A stretch of DNA of 64,000 nucleotides from an uncultured Peptococcaceae bacterium (GTDB taxonomy: Bacteria; Bacillota; Peptococcia; Peptococcales; Peptococcaceae): NCBI GenBank assembly GCA_910585405.1, contig CAJUDO010000010.1:24319-88318 (forward strand). The letters run 5' to 3'. A program made the translations under genes and the position numbers. Below are positions 25,273 to 34,760 of this stretch, piece by piece; the stretch's first letter is position 1, and each line of letters begins with the position of its first letter. The notes beneath the pieces are model-generated. The model had not been told where the DNA came from and did not search any database. It was given only the letters and a program-made list of their open reading frames with translations.

Positions 25273-25312
25273 TGTTTCAGATAAACCGAAATTTTTTTGC
25301 GGTTGTCTGAAA
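25273..25312. repeat. Strong inverted repeat between amidohydrolase and transporter genes
   Basis: GTTTCAGA-T-AACCG and CGGTT-G-TCTGAAAC form a near-perfect 14-bp stem with an AT-rich loop; TTTT/AAAA flanks extend it. There is no T-run after the right arm, so it is more likely an mRNA-stabilising or attenuating hairpin than a terminator. Confidence 0.6.
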
Positions 25313-25373
25313 CAAAACGGTGTTGGCGTTAAGGATTCTTTTATAAATCACAATCTAAAATGAGGTGAGAGAA

Positions 25374-26762
25374 ATGGATACAATTAAAAAAAATCGTAAA
25401 ATATTATTGCAGTGGGCAATTACAATTCTTATTCCAATGTTAGTGCTGTTGATGCCTGTAAATGGGACAATTACTAGTACTTTAAAATTGTTTTTGTGTG
25501 TTACCATGTTCATCATTTTTGTAATTGCTTTTGATTTTTTCAATACGGCTTGGCCAGCAATTTTACTGCCGACCTTATATTGTGTTTTGAATATTGCGCC
25601 GACTAATATTGCTTTTGGGCCTTGGACTGGCACAACAGTTTGGATGATTTTGGGTGCATTTGTGCTGACCACTGCACTGGAAGACTGTGGTTTGTTGCGG
25701 CGTATTGCATTGGCCTGTGTGCGGGCTTGTGGCGGCAGCTTTACCGGTACCATGTTTGGTTTGATTTTAGCTGGCTATGTGTTGGCTTGGTTGACATTTT
25801 GTAATCATTATGTCGTAATGGCAATGCTTTCCTATGCTGTTTGTGTGGCTATGGGAACAGGGCGGTCAAAAGAATCAGCATTACTACTGTTTGCCGGACA
25901 AATTGGTGCCGGAACGGTACAGATTTTTACTTTTGAGGCTGCTTATAACTCTATGATGCAGGGAAGTTTGGCCACAATTTCGGATTCTTTGGTAGTACCC
26001 TGGTATGTACTGCCTGTTTACAATTTGCCTGGTCTTTTTATAACATTGATATTCTTTTTTATTTTGACAAAGGTATTTAAAACAAAAGAGATTAAACTGG
26101 AAGGCGCGAAAGCATATTTTGATGAAGAATACAGGAAGTTAGGGAAAATATCCCCGGAGGAGAAAAAAGCGGCTATATTGTTGTCCTTGCTGATGGTTTA
26201 TTTAGTGACAACGCCGTTGCATAAATTACCATTGGCTTATGGATCTATGTTGATTCCTTATCTGATGTTTATTCCTGGGATTAAAGTTGCAGATTCAAAA
26301 GTAATTTCAAGAGTCAATTGGAGTATCGTATTTTTTATAGCGACTTGTTTAAGCATTGGGACGGTAGGTACGTATCTAAATTTGGGTAATATTATATCCC
26401 TATTTTTAACACCAATATTGAGTGATATGGGGATTTTCAGTAGTCTGCTTATTATTTATGGAGCGGGGACTGTGGCAAATCTGGTTTTAACGCCAGCTGC
26501 TATGCTTACCACATTAGCAGCTCCTTTGACACAAATTTCAGTTGATTTAGGAATTAATCCATTCCCGTTTTTATTAACATTGGCGTATTCAACAGATAGT
26601 GTGTTTTTACCGCACGAAGTTGGCGTTTTATTAATTTTTTATGGCTTTGGCTTGATGTCAATGAAAGATTTTATAAAGTTAAATTTATTTAAAATGCTAT
26701 TTTTTATTGTTGGATTTGCTTTACTGCAGGTGCCTTACTGGCATTTCATAGGACTACTGTAA
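25374..26762 (+). CDS. DASS-type (SLC13-like) anion transporter
   Basis: A 462-residue transporter homologous to those at 6776 and 30929, with about 11-12 helices, the TFCNHYVVMAMLSYAVCVAMGTGRSKES region near residue 150, and NLVLTPAAMLTTLAAPLTQ near residue 370. ATG 25374 follows GAGGTGAG. It lies between an amidohydrolase and an unknown enzyme-like gene and probably imports their substrate. Specificity cannot be read from the sequence. Confidence 0.8.
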   Translation: MDTIKKNRKILLQWAITILIPMLVLLMPVNGTITSTLKLFLCVTMFIIFVIAFDFFNTAWPAILLPTLYCVLNIAPTNIAFGPWTGTTVWMILGAFVLTTALEDCGLLRRIALACVRACGGSFTGTMFGLILAGYVLAWLTFCNHYVVMAMLSYAVCVAMGTGRSKESALLLFAGQIGAGTVQIFTFEAAYNSMMQGSLATISDSLVVPWYVLPVYNLPGLFITLIFFFILTKVFKTKEIKLEGAKAYFDEEYRKLGKISPEEKKAAILLSLLMVYLVTTPLHKLPLAYGSMLIPYLMFIPGIKVADSKVISRVNWSIVFFIATCLSIGTVGTYLNLGNIISLFLTPILSDMGIFSSLLIIYGAGTVANLVLTPAAMLTTLAAPLTQISVDLGINPFPFLLTLAYSTDSVFLPHEVGVLLIFYGFGLMSMKDFIKLNLFKMLFFIVGFALLQVPYWHFIGLL

Positions 26763-26796
26763 AATTATATTCAGCAGAATAAAAGAGAGGAAAAGT

Positions 26797-27465
26797 ATGT
26801 CTGTATCTGAAAATCAAGAATATTTTATAAATTCCGTAGCATATAAAGAAGGAGAAATTGTAAAGATTGCGATTACGGATATACACAAAGACCGCTATGT
26901 CGCCGTCAGCATGGACGACGAAATCAGTTATCGTCCTTTGACCTCTGCCGAGTTAGCGGCGAAGGCAGTGCAGCTGAAAGTTACCTGCGATATGACGGTG
27001 AAATTTTACCGGTATGGATTCTTTATTGACGGTCAATGTGTCATGGCAGGAGATACCGATTTGCAGCGCATTGTGCTCAGTGATTTTTTGCCGGATGGCT
27101 ATGATAAATATTATTGTTTTGGTTATGATGACGAGGTCAGCCGACGCGGCTGTATGTGCGCCACCAATGATGTGTGGAAAATCTATCACGATCGCTATGT
27201 GTATACTGGTTATTACCAAGTACAGGTACAAATTTCTGAAGAGGCCAACGTGCAGATGCTGCATAGTGAGGTGGCTTATCAGGCTGCGGCAATTCCGTCC
27301 GGTGCGTTTTTTCCAGTATGTGATGCTTTGCATCCACAGCCGTTTGAGCCAGCAGAGCAGGGACGTTCTATCCATACGGGCACCTATTATGTAAAAGCAG
27401 GGACCATATTTACTGATGGGAAAATTAGCTATGAAGTAACGCAGAATATGGCATTGCAGTTCTAA
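26797..27465 (+). CDS. Unrecognised 222-residue cytoplasmic protein
   Basis: No signal peptide or membrane helix. The sequence has many aromatic and acidic residues and is probably beta-rich (YYCFGYDDEVSRRGCMCATNDVWKIYHDRYVYTGYYQVQVQI). Two close cysteines (CMC, near residue 119) are notable. ATG follows GAGAGGAAAAG, 34 bases after the DASS transporter, so it is the last gene of the LysR/amidohydrolase/transporter module and may be an enzyme of that pathway. I do not recognise the family. Confidence 0.65.
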   Translation: MSVSENQEYFINSVAYKEGEIVKIAITDIHKDRYVAVSMDDEISYRPLTSAELAAKAVQLKVTCDMTVKFYRYGFFIDGQCVMAGDTDLQRIVLSDFLPDGYDKYYCFGYDDEVSRRGCMCATNDVWKIYHDRYVYTGYYQVQVQISEEANVQMLHSEVAYQAAAIPSGAFFPVCDALHPQPFEPAEQGRSIHTGTYYVKAGTIFTDGKISYEVTQNMALQF

Positions 27466-27484
27466 GAAGCCATATAGACTTGCC

Positions 27485-27639
27485 ATGTTTCTGCCAAATG
27501 CGCCCTATTACGCTGTACTGGTTCATGGTCAAGAGGAATATACCGGTCGTAAAAACGGTTTTTGTGGGGCGCTGTGATTGTACTGTCTACAGCCTTTGCC
27601 ATTCCGATTTTATTTGTGATTGGTAATATACTTTTCTAA
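27485..27639 (+). pseudogene. C-terminal remnant of a membrane transporter
   Basis: In two adjacent frames the DNA reads a short soluble stretch (MFLPNAPYYAVLVHGQEEYTGRKN) and then a membrane helix ending in a stop (FLWGAVIVLSTAFAIPILFVIGNILF). A frameshift at the A-run near 27550 separates them. It looks like the end of a transporter gene otherwise lost. Parent family unknown. Confidence 0.45.
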
Positions 27640-27660
27640 ATTAAATTTTCATAACTTACT

Positions 27661-27693
27661 GCCGTATCAATGATTGCTTGATACGGCTTTTTG
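27661..27693 (+). terminator. Terminator closing the amidohydrolase/transporter module
   Basis: GCCGTATCAA pairs perfectly with TTGATACGGC around seven bases, followed by TTTTT. Confidence 0.92.
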
Positions 27694-27770
27694 AGTTTTA
27701 TAAAAAGTGTTGAAGTTTGTTTTTCAAGCATTGGCTTTGAATCTTCGTTATGCAATAAGCGATGAAAGAA

Positions 27771-28715
27771 CTACAGCAGGGGAAGATGTGCTGCCAAAGA
27801 GGAGAAACTATTTTCAATCATATTGATAATCGTTAATTCAACTTCACTGCACAGGTTGCACTGTCTGTGAAATAGATAACAGTCTACATATAATGGATGA
27901 TTTTGGAGCGGAAGGAAAACAAGGTTATCTGAAATCGGGAAAAAAGTTCCAAACTGCATGATTGGCGAATCAATGGTAGCCAGTTCAATATGATTGGAAA
28001 CAAGGTATAAGGCTTCGTTTGGATGGGATACATAATATGGCGGAGTTTGAGCGCTAAAATAACTATGATATTTTTGGAATAGAGAAGATTCTTTTATGGC
28101 GAGCGCTAGAGTACTAAGCTGCGCCAGCGTGATGCTGTCTTGCGCAGACAAAGAATTATTTTTATTTACAACGATAGAAAAAGGAATTTTGGCTATTTTT
28201 TTATAAGCGTAATTTAATTCATTTGCAAAAGTGAGCGTTTGTTGGGACAACTCCGTTTCACAGTTTTTCATTACAAGAAAAGCGTTGGCATGATACTGTT
28301 TCACTTCATCATAAAAGGAAAGGTCTTTTGTTTCATGCATATGAAAAGTGATATGTGGATAACGTTTCCGGCTTTCTGATAAAACATCGCTTAAAAAAGT
28401 TAAATGGTGCCCAAAAAAAGGAGGTACGACGAGATGAAAGTTTTGGGAAACAGAAGAGGAAAGCTCGTGTGAAATATTTAAGCATTTGCGATAATATTCG
28501 ATCATTTTTTCAGCGTATTTTACAAATTGTTCTCCTTCTAATGTTAAAATAACGCCTTGTTTCAAGCGCACAAATAAAGGAAAGCTAAGTTCTTCTTCCA
28601 ATGTGATGATGGACTGGGAAAGTGCTTGTCTACTTATGAAGAGCTGATCAGCTGCTTTTTTGAAAGATTGACATTCAGCTACAGTTAAAAAATATTCCAA
28701 TTGTTTTATTTGCAT
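27771..28715 (-). CDS. LysR-family transcriptional regulator
   Basis: A 314-residue LysR regulator: HTH MQIKQLEYFLTVAECQSFKKAADQLFISRQALSQSIITLEEELS, then an effector domain. ATG at 28715 has GAGGTGA five bases upstream. It is transcribed divergently from the OYE-like gene and its DASS transporter, the likely targets. Confidence 0.87.
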   Translation of the reverse strand: MQIKQLEYFLTVAECQSFKKAADQLFISRQALSQSIITLEEELSFPLFVRLKQGVILTLEGEQFVKYAEKMIEYYRKCLNISHELSSSVSQNFHLVVPPFFGHHLTFLSDVLSESRKRYPHITFHMHETKDLSFYDEVKQYHANAFLVMKNCETELSQQTLTFANELNYAYKKIAKIPFSIVVNKNNSLSAQDSITLAQLSTLALAIKESSLFQKYHSYFSAQTPPYYVSHPNEALYLVSNHIELATIDSPIMQFGTFFPISDNLVFLPLQNHPLYVDCYLFHRQCNLCSEVELTIINMIENSFSSLAAHLPLL

Positions 28716-28724
28716 GGAAATCAC

Positions 28725-28915
28725 CTCAATATTGCCTAAAGTATAGCATAATTCTCAGAAAAATACAAACGCATACGAAATAAAGGATGCAGTTATTTCT
28801 TGCACATTGGAAAGATTAACCTGCTTTCGTTGAAAAATAAATTATATTATACTCAAAGTGTGAAGAATATCTGGCCAGATATGATTGAATATTGGATAAA
28901 GGGAGGTAAACTAAA
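28725..28915. promoter_or_regulatory. Divergent promoter region, LysR / OYE-transporter operon
   Basis: AT-rich 191-base gap. Towards the OYE gene, TTTCGT, a 17-base spacer and TATACT (about 28834-28862) form a plausible weak, activator-dependent promoter. LysR sites are expected but not clearly resolved. Confidence 0.35.
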
Positions 28916-30916
28916 ATGAAATTTGTCTATCAAGAAAAATATTCGCATCTTTTTCAGCCGTTGACGGTTGGAAAAGGGCGAAAGAAGATATTGTTTAAGA
29001 ACAGAGTGTTTGCAGCGCCAATGCGAACTCCAGTGGCAGTGGATGCATTTGGTTATTTGACTGCAGAAGGGATCGAGTTCTACGGAGGCTTTGCAAAAGG
29101 CGGATTTGGTGCCTTTTCAATTCCTCTAAAAATTCCGACAGACGATACAATTGGGCGAAGCATGGTGATTGATCACGAGCAACATTTATCATTTAGTGAT
29201 GTGCATAAGTTGCAGCGTTATGTACATGCTTACGAAACGGTGTCTATTTGCGAGTTAAATCATGGTTGTATTTATCACTGTGCAGATGGCACACAAATTA
29301 CAATTGGGCCGAGCGCAATGGAACAGAATGGAAAAATGATTACGGAAATGACAGAAGTAATGATGAAGGAAGTTTGTAATATTTTTGTTCGTTATGCCTT
29401 ATATGCAGGTCGCGCTGGGTTCGACATGGTTAGTATCCATTGCGGACATGGTTGGCTTCTCAGCAATTTTCTTTCCCCTTTGACAAATTGTCGTACGGAT
29501 GCATATGGCGGCAGTGTTGAAAACCGTTGCAGATTTCCGTTAATGGTTATTCGGAGTGTAAAAGAGGCCATTGGTGACATTCCTTTGGAAATACGTTTAA
29601 ACGGAACGGATGGCGATTATTATCATGATGGTATTACTCCGGAAGATTGTTTAGCGCAGGCAAAAATATTTGCACCATATGTCGATATGATTAACGTCAG
29701 CTGTGGCAGTCGTATTGATGCCATGGGAAGACCCTTTGAGCATACCACACATTTTGTAAAACCCGGTTACAATGTTTCTGCCAGCAGATTGCTGAAGCAA
29801 GCAAATTTGCCGGTAGCAATTGGTGTGGTCGGAGGAATTCACACGCCAGAACTTGCAGAAAAGATTCTGGCTGAGGGAAACGCAGATTATATTTTGATGG
29901 CGCGGCAAGCGATGGCGGATAGTGAATGGGTGAATAAGGTAAAAACAAATCGTGAAGCGGACATTCGTCCATGCCTGCGTTGTAATTTGTGCAATGACGG
30001 TGGACGTAGAGGTGCTTTTTCAACAAATTTAACTATGATGAAAAATACAACCAACAATTCACGGTGTTCTGTAAATCCGCTTCATGGACAAGGCTGCGCG
30101 TTACGGATGATTCCCGTTTCCACAGAAAAAAAGCGTGTTGCCGTGATTGGCGGCGGTCCTGCCGGAATGTAGGCAGCGATAACGGCAGCAGAACGGGGAC
30201 ATGATGTTTCTTTATTTGAAAAGAAAGATAAACTAGGGGGACAATTGAATACATTCTGTCACAGTATGAGTTTCAAAAATGAAATTGAGCGTTTTTGTGC
30301 ATATTTAATCGAGCAAGTGCGAAAGAATAGCGTACATGTTGTGCTTAATACGGAAGCAACAGCGGAAATGATAGAAAAAATGCAGTTTGATGCAGTTTTT
30401 GTTGCTATTGGGGCAGAACAAATAACACCACCGATAAAAGGGCTAGAGAGGAAAAATGTTGTCATGGCTTTAGATATATTTGGCAACGAAGATCTGTTAG
30501 GAAAAAGAATCGTTTTGATCGGAGGCGGAATGGTTGGATGTGAAACAGCAGTTCATCTGAATCAATGCGGACATGAGGTGACTATCGTAGAAATGGGGCC
30601 AGACCTTGCAGGCACAGCGCAGTTGACAGAACGATTGCATACATTGCGTATTATGAAAGATAATGGGATACAAGCCTATACAAATACCTGTGCGAAAGAA
30701 GTTACAGAAAAAGGCTGTATTGTGATGTGCAATGGAGAAGAAATGTTGATTGAAGCAGATACCGTTGTAATTTGTGCAGGAATGAAGCCATTGGCGGATG
30801 AGAGAGAAACCTATTCTGGTACTGCATTTACTGTAAGAAATATTGGTGATTGCAAAAGCGTCGGTGTTATAGCGGATGCTATAGAAAATGGATATGCAGC
30901 GGCAATTACGATTTAG
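28916..30916 (+). pseudogene. Old-Yellow-Enzyme/FadH-type NADH:flavin oxidoreductase interrupted by an in-frame TAG
   Basis: The frame 28916-30916 encodes a 666-residue OYE-like flavoprotein except for a TAG at 30170-30172. N-terminal FMN TIM barrel: KNRVFAAPMRTPVAVDAFG, HCGHGWLLSNFLSPLTNCRTDAYGGSVENR. Fe-S cysteines: CLRCNLC...CSVNP near residues 350-390. C-terminal FAD/NAD domain: VIGGGPAGM-stop-AAITAAERGHDVSLFEKKDKLGGQL. The stop replaces the usual Gln or Glu after GPAGM, a one-base change. The frame is otherwise intact, so the loss is recent, or the TAG is read through. The family reduces enoates, trimethylamine or bile-acid-like enones. It is divergent from a LysR gene and 12 bases before a DASS transporter. 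Confidence 0.8.
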
Positions 30917-30928
30917 GAGGAGATTATT

Positions 30929-32326
30929 ATGAGTGGGAAGGCAGACAGCAAAAATATGCTTGGGCTAAAATGGGCAGCGACAATTTGCTTGCCAATTTTA
31001 TTAGCTATAGTATTACCGACATCGGAAACCTTTACGCCAACAATGCGCACCTATATGGCTTGTACGTTGTTTGGCATTCTATTGTTTATGTTTGAGTTAT
31101 TTCCCGGGGCAATTGTTGGGATTATTATATGTATGTCCTATCCAATATTTCATGTTTGTTCACTAAAACAGGCACTAGCCCCATGGTGCGAACCAGTAGT
31201 CTTTATTTGTATTGCAATATTATTATTGATGGAGGAAGTGCAAAATACGCCGATTTTGAAAAGAATGTCTTATTGGATTATTTCAAAAACAGGCGGCAGC
31301 TATTTAGGTCTTCTCATTGGGATTGTGTTGATTGATATTGTGATCAACTTTGTGATTCCAGCAGGTTCCAATGCATATATTATGATGGCATTTGCTCTGG
31401 CGCTGATTAAGGCATTGGATTTAGAGTATTTTAATCCGATGGCAGTTTCTATTTTATTGATTACAATTTTTGGTTTGCGTGAATCGAATGACTGGATTTA
31501 TGGTGTACAGGCAATTGGGACCTCAGTGGCATATTGTCAAGCCACAGTTCCTGACTTATCGGTAGGTTTTATTGATATCATCTTAGACAATCTAATTTTT
31601 ATTCCGATTCCATTTGTAGTAGCATTTCTTTATACAAAAATCTTTAAACCAGAAACGCCTTTTAAGGGTGGAAAGGAATATTTCAAAACAGAGTTAAAAA
31701 ACATGGGGCCAATGACTACGGACGAAAAAAAGGTAGCTGCTGTTCTAATTTTGATGCTGCTTTATCTATTCACAAGCAAATGGACAGGTTTTGATATGAA
31801 TTTTGGATTTATTGTAGCACCATTGTTGCTGTGGCTACCGGGCATTCGTGTGGCGAAAAGTGAAAATCTTGGAAATGTAAAAATCGCGCCTCCTATTTTG
31901 CTGGCAACAACAATGTCAATCGGAACGGTTGGCGCGGCTACTGGTGTTGGCGACTGGGTATCGGGAATGGTTACACCTTATTTAACAGGCTCTAGTCCAT
32001 TTTTATTTACTGGTATGGTATGGATTATTGGGGTTATCTCAAATATTTTCTTGACCCCAGCAGCATTGCAGGCTATGTTTTGCGGGCCCCTTGCGGCAAT
32101 TGCAGTCGATTTAGGCTACAGCGCAAAAGTGATTGCGTATACAATTTACCATTGTGGAAATCAGATTTTCTTCCCTTATGAAACAAATACAATTCTGGTG
32201 TATTTCTCATTGGGTTTTATGACAATGAAACAGTTCTTTAAAGGTGCGTTATCCAAAATGGCAGTAGATTTATTATTTGTGCTTTGTTTGGCAGTTCCAT
32301 ATTGGATGTTTATCGGGCTATTTTGA
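30929..32326 (+). CDS. DASS-type (SLC13-like) anion transporter
   Basis: A 465-residue membrane protein, third of the family in the window, with INFVIPAGSNAYIMMAFALALIKAL near residue 137 and NIFLTPAALQAMFCGPLAAIAVDLG near residue 370, the two structural repeat hairpins. ATG follows AGGAGGAG, 12 bases after the OYE frame, so both form one operon under the divergent LysR protein. It probably brings in the OYE substrate. Confidence 0.8.
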   Translation: MSGKADSKNMLGLKWAATICLPILLAIVLPTSETFTPTMRTYMACTLFGILLFMFELFPGAIVGIIICMSYPIFHVCSLKQALAPWCEPVVFICIAILLLMEEVQNTPILKRMSYWIISKTGGSYLGLLIGIVLIDIVINFVIPAGSNAYIMMAFALALIKALDLEYFNPMAVSILLITIFGLRESNDWIYGVQAIGTSVAYCQATVPDLSVGFIDIILDNLIFIPIPFVVAFLYTKIFKPETPFKGGKEYFKTELKNMGPMTTDEKKVAAVLILMLLYLFTSKWTGFDMNFGFIVAPLLLWLPGIRVAKSENLGNVKIAPPILLATTMSIGTVGAATGVGDWVSGMVTPYLTGSSPFLFTGMVWIIGVISNIFLTPAALQAMFCGPLAAIAVDLGYSAKVIAYTIYHCGNQIFFPYETNTILVYFSLGFMTMKQFFKGALSKMAVDLLFVLCLAVPYWMFIGLF

Positions 32327-32362
32327 GTTTATAAGATAATTGTAGAAAGATTCTTACTTTGG

Positions 32363-32402
32363 CTCTGGCTGCAGAATAATTTTTTGCAGCCAGAGTACTT
32401 TT
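32363..32402 (+). terminator. Terminator after DASS transporter
   Basis: CTCTGGCTGC pairs perfectly with GCAGCCAGAG around 13 bases, followed by TACTTTTG, a weak T-run. Confidence 0.7.
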
Positions 32403-32473
32403 GAGAAAATTCACTTCCGAAAAAATAGAAATTTGGTATAATGAGAGAAGATATAAAAGAAATATGGATCTAA

Positions 32474-32578
32474 GCAGCAGTAGAACGCGATTATCTCAGA
32501 GAGAAACAAAGCTTTACTGTAAAGGGGAGTTCGCTACTCTATTATGATAAATTTTATGTAGAAGGAATCAGTGATGAT
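32474..32578 (+). pseudogene. Short coding-like fragment before the MFS gene
   Basis: Thirty-five codons between two stops (AAVERDYLREKQSFTVKGSSLLYYDKFYVEGISDD) read like the end of a protein and stop exactly one base before the MFS start. There is no start codon with a ribosome site. Probably the tail of a lost gene. Family unknown. Confidence 0.3.
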
Positions 32579-32581
32579 TAA

Positions 32582-33814
32582 ATGAAAAGGCAAGCAACAA
32601 CAGGGGACGTATGGAAAACACCAACAAAAATATGGAATGTTATGTTTATTAGTATTTTTATTTCTAATATTGGACTTAATATGGGACAGCAAATGAGCAA
32701 TTCCTTGCTCGGTGTTTATGCGAAATCATTAAATGCGCCTGCTGTTCAAATCGGGCAACTAATGAGTGCCTTTGCGGTTACTGCACTGATATTTCATTTT
32801 ATTTCCGGACCAGCAATGAATACATATAATCGTAAAAAGCTTTTAATTATCTCGATGGGCTTTATGGCGATTGCATTCTTAGGATTTGGATTTTCACCTG
32901 ATATTGCTCAAAAATTTGGCATGGATCCTGTACAGGTAATGATCCTATTTCGTTTAATTCAAGGGGTAGGGAATGCCTTTGGAAATGGATGCAGCCTGAC
33001 GATTGTGACAGATATGCTGCCCAGAAAACAATTTACGACGGGTATGAGCTATTATGCTTGTGCGCAGGCTATTAGTCAAGCAATTGGACCGACAGTCGGA
33101 GTTTTTCTGCGAGATTTAATGGGGTATCATAATACATATATTGTGTTCTTTTTCGTGATGCTTGGTGCGATGGTTCTGACCATGAGGGTTCGTACAATGC
33201 CTCAAAAAACCATACCTTTTTCTTTGAAGCTGGATAATATAATTGCGAAAGAAGCAGTTGCTCTTGGCTGTATCACATTATTTATGGTAATCGGCTATGC
33301 GGCGATTAATTCATTTTTGTTGGTTTATGCGGAAGAAAAGCACATTGCCGGCGGTACATTGTTTTTTACGGTATATGCAGCAACCTTATTATTGTCAAGA
33401 CCGATAGTAGGGCGTCTTACAGACAAATATGGTTTTGTCCAGGTGGCAATTCCGTTTTTATTGATGACAGTAATTTCGCTTCTTTTGATTGGGTATAGTC
33501 AGAAGCTTTGGATGCTGTTGTTGGCAGCGGCTGCCAATGCTTTTGGCTTTGGAGCAGTGCAGCCTATGCTGCAATCTCTGTGCATGAAAGCCGTACCTCA
33601 GGAACGCAGAGGTTCCGCTTCTGCTACGAATTATATTTTTATGGATATTGGAACGATTCTGGGCTCAAATATCTGCGGCTTTGTTGCTGAAATTTATGGA
33701 TATACAGAAATCATGTGGAATGTTATGGCCACGTCAGTTTTGCTGGGTGGTGTAGTAATTTTTTTAGTGCGCGATAAAATTGTAAAGATTGAACGGCAGT
33801 TTATAGAATCGTAG
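32582..33814 (+). CDS. MFS transporter, 12-TMS
   Basis: A 410-residue major facilitator protein with 12 predicted helices. Motifs: GPAMNTYNRKKLLIISMGFM in loop 2-3, FRLIQGVGNAFGNGCSLTIVTDMLP, ARAIGP-like SQAIGPTVGVFLRDLMG in helix 5, and RPIVGRLTDKYGF in loop 8-9. It resembles drug/metabolite exporters of the YfkF/arabinose-efflux-like group. Its ribosome site is modest (AGAAGGAA). It may export a product of the preceding module or be unrelated; substrate unknown. Confidence 0.75.
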   Translation: MKRQATTGDVWKTPTKIWNVMFISIFISNIGLNMGQQMSNSLLGVYAKSLNAPAVQIGQLMSAFAVTALIFHFISGPAMNTYNRKKLLIISMGFMAIAFLGFGFSPDIAQKFGMDPVQVMILFRLIQGVGNAFGNGCSLTIVTDMLPRKQFTTGMSYYACAQAISQAIGPTVGVFLRDLMGYHNTYIVFFFVMLGAMVLTMRVRTMPQKTIPFSLKLDNIIAKEAVALGCITLFMVIGYAAINSFLLVYAEEKHIAGGTLFFTVYAATLLLSRPIVGRLTDKYGFVQVAIPFLLMTVISLLLIGYSQKLWMLLLAAAANAFGFGAVQPMLQSLCMKAVPQERRGSASATNYIFMDIGTILGSNICGFVAEIYGYTEIMWNVMATSVLLGGVVIFLVRDKIVKIERQFIES

Positions 33815-33865
33815 TAAAATAATTCATTTATTGCGGGGCAGGTTATTGTCGGGGCAATAATTTTG

Positions 33866-33966
33866 TAGAATTATTTGTAAATGTGAGCTGACACAGTTCT
33901 TGCGTTATATTCATAATATTGATGAAGGGGACTTTTATGGTCATCAAGGAATGTGTTGCTGTATGG
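33866..33966 (+). pseudogene. Remnant of a YitT-family C-terminus
   Basis: RIICKCELTQFLRYIHNIDEGDF followed, after a one-base shift, by MVIKE matches the end of the intact YitT protein in this window (SIIC...KYEVTQLLRYIHSIDESAFVVIKE). Four residues are missing after IIC. Only this short piece of the gene survives. Confidence 0.65.
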
Positions 33967-34371
33967 GCTTATTTGCGCTGCATTGACTTGGAGCAGCGAT
34001 TTCTAAGCAAATTGGGTTGTGATTTTGTGTGCGACAGCTTGTGGGCCTATCACCCAAACTATACAGTGCTGATAGAAAATATTTGTGCAATTGTGCTTCC
34101 CGGTTTATTAGGTCATGTGTTGTTAGAGAGGCCATTATACCAGCGTTGCTTTACAGAGCAGGACTATGGGGTATTGATAGACCGCTACGGTGCTATGGAA
34201 CAGTCGCAGTTGATTGAAGTGGTGCGTGCTGCGATCAGCCGTTTGACAAGATGGGATAGGGATGTGGAGCAATATCTTTTACAGGGGGCTGAGGATGTTG
34301 CTGTGCGGTTGTCTGTAGCTATGGCGACCAATACCTTACGGACGTTTTGTTTGCCCTGCTGTGAAAAATAA
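33937..34371 (+). CDS. Hypothetical protein, doubtful
   Basis: A 144-residue ORF beginning inside the YitT remnant (MVIKECV is YitT-derived), with GAAGGGG upstream by chance. The rest (AYLRCIDLEQRFLSKLGCDFVCDSLWAYHPNYTVLIENICAIVLPGLLGHVLLERPLYQRC...) is not YitT-like and not recognised. It contains a moderately hydrophobic middle and ends in CLPCCEK. It could be a surviving fragment of another gene fused by deletion. Confidence 0.35.
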   Translation: MVIKECVAVWAYLRCIDLEQRFLSKLGCDFVCDSLWAYHPNYTVLIENICAIVLPGLLGHVLLERPLYQRCFTEQDYGVLIDRYGAMEQSQLIEVVRAAISRLTRWDRDVEQYLLQGAEDVAVRLSVAMATNTLRTFCLPCCEK

Positions 34372-34536
34372 AATTTTTGCAGGAACAGAAAAATCAGGAT
34401 AATCATGAGCTTCTGCAAAGTCAGCGGGAATTTTTTGAGAATAGTATAGTTTTATTCAAATCGTGAGAATCCTCTGCGAAGGGCAGTTCTCTCTTTTTCC
34501 TACAGTAAATTTACACTACCACTGAAAAAATTTCCC

Positions 34537-34565
34537 TTGACGAATCCTACATTTCATAGTATTAT
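34537..34565 (+). promoter_or_regulatory. Strong sigma-A promoter in the gap before the pot operon
   Basis: TTGACG (34537-34542), exactly 17 bases, TATTAT (34560-34565). It lies nearly 600 bases before potA and is followed by several hairpins. Confidence 0.6.
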
Positions 34566-34571
34566 CAAATC

Positions 34572-34760
34572 ACAATAAGCGCATGAAAAGAATGTTGTTT
34601 TTCATGCAAATATTTCTTTGACCGCCTTGCAAGAATTTTTTGTAAGGCTAAGGCCATACGGACAGCCGGGTCAAATGCCGAGCGGCAACTTTGCCATTAT
34701 TGATTGCGTTAAGAGCGCAAGTTTTATAAGTTGGTTCCTTTACAACCATTTTGTTTTTTA
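34572..34760 (+). other. Run of hairpins downstream of a promoter, possible structured RNA
   Basis: In the 760-base gap before potA: GCATGAAAA/TTTTCATGC (34581-34607), GCCTTGCAA/TTGTAAGGC (34624-34648), GCC-GAGC-GGC (34677-34686), TTGCG/CGCAA (34704-34720) and GGTT/AACC with TTTTGTTTTTT (34733-34757). A further TTGCCAAA/TTTGGCAA hairpin is at 34931-34956. I could not match any known riboswitch. It may be a small RNA or a leader that controls the pot operon. Confidence 0.35.

Noticed and set aside
30170..30172. Pyrrolysine codon
   Set aside because: The TAG replaces a loop Gln or Glu in a nucleotide-binding site and no PYLIS-like or pyl gene evidence is in the window. Nonsense mutation is the simpler reading.
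34621..34760. SAM-, TPP-, cobalamin- or guanidine-type riboswitch
   Set aside because: A GGCAAC stretch recalls S-box text, but the other conserved parts of these classes are missing.
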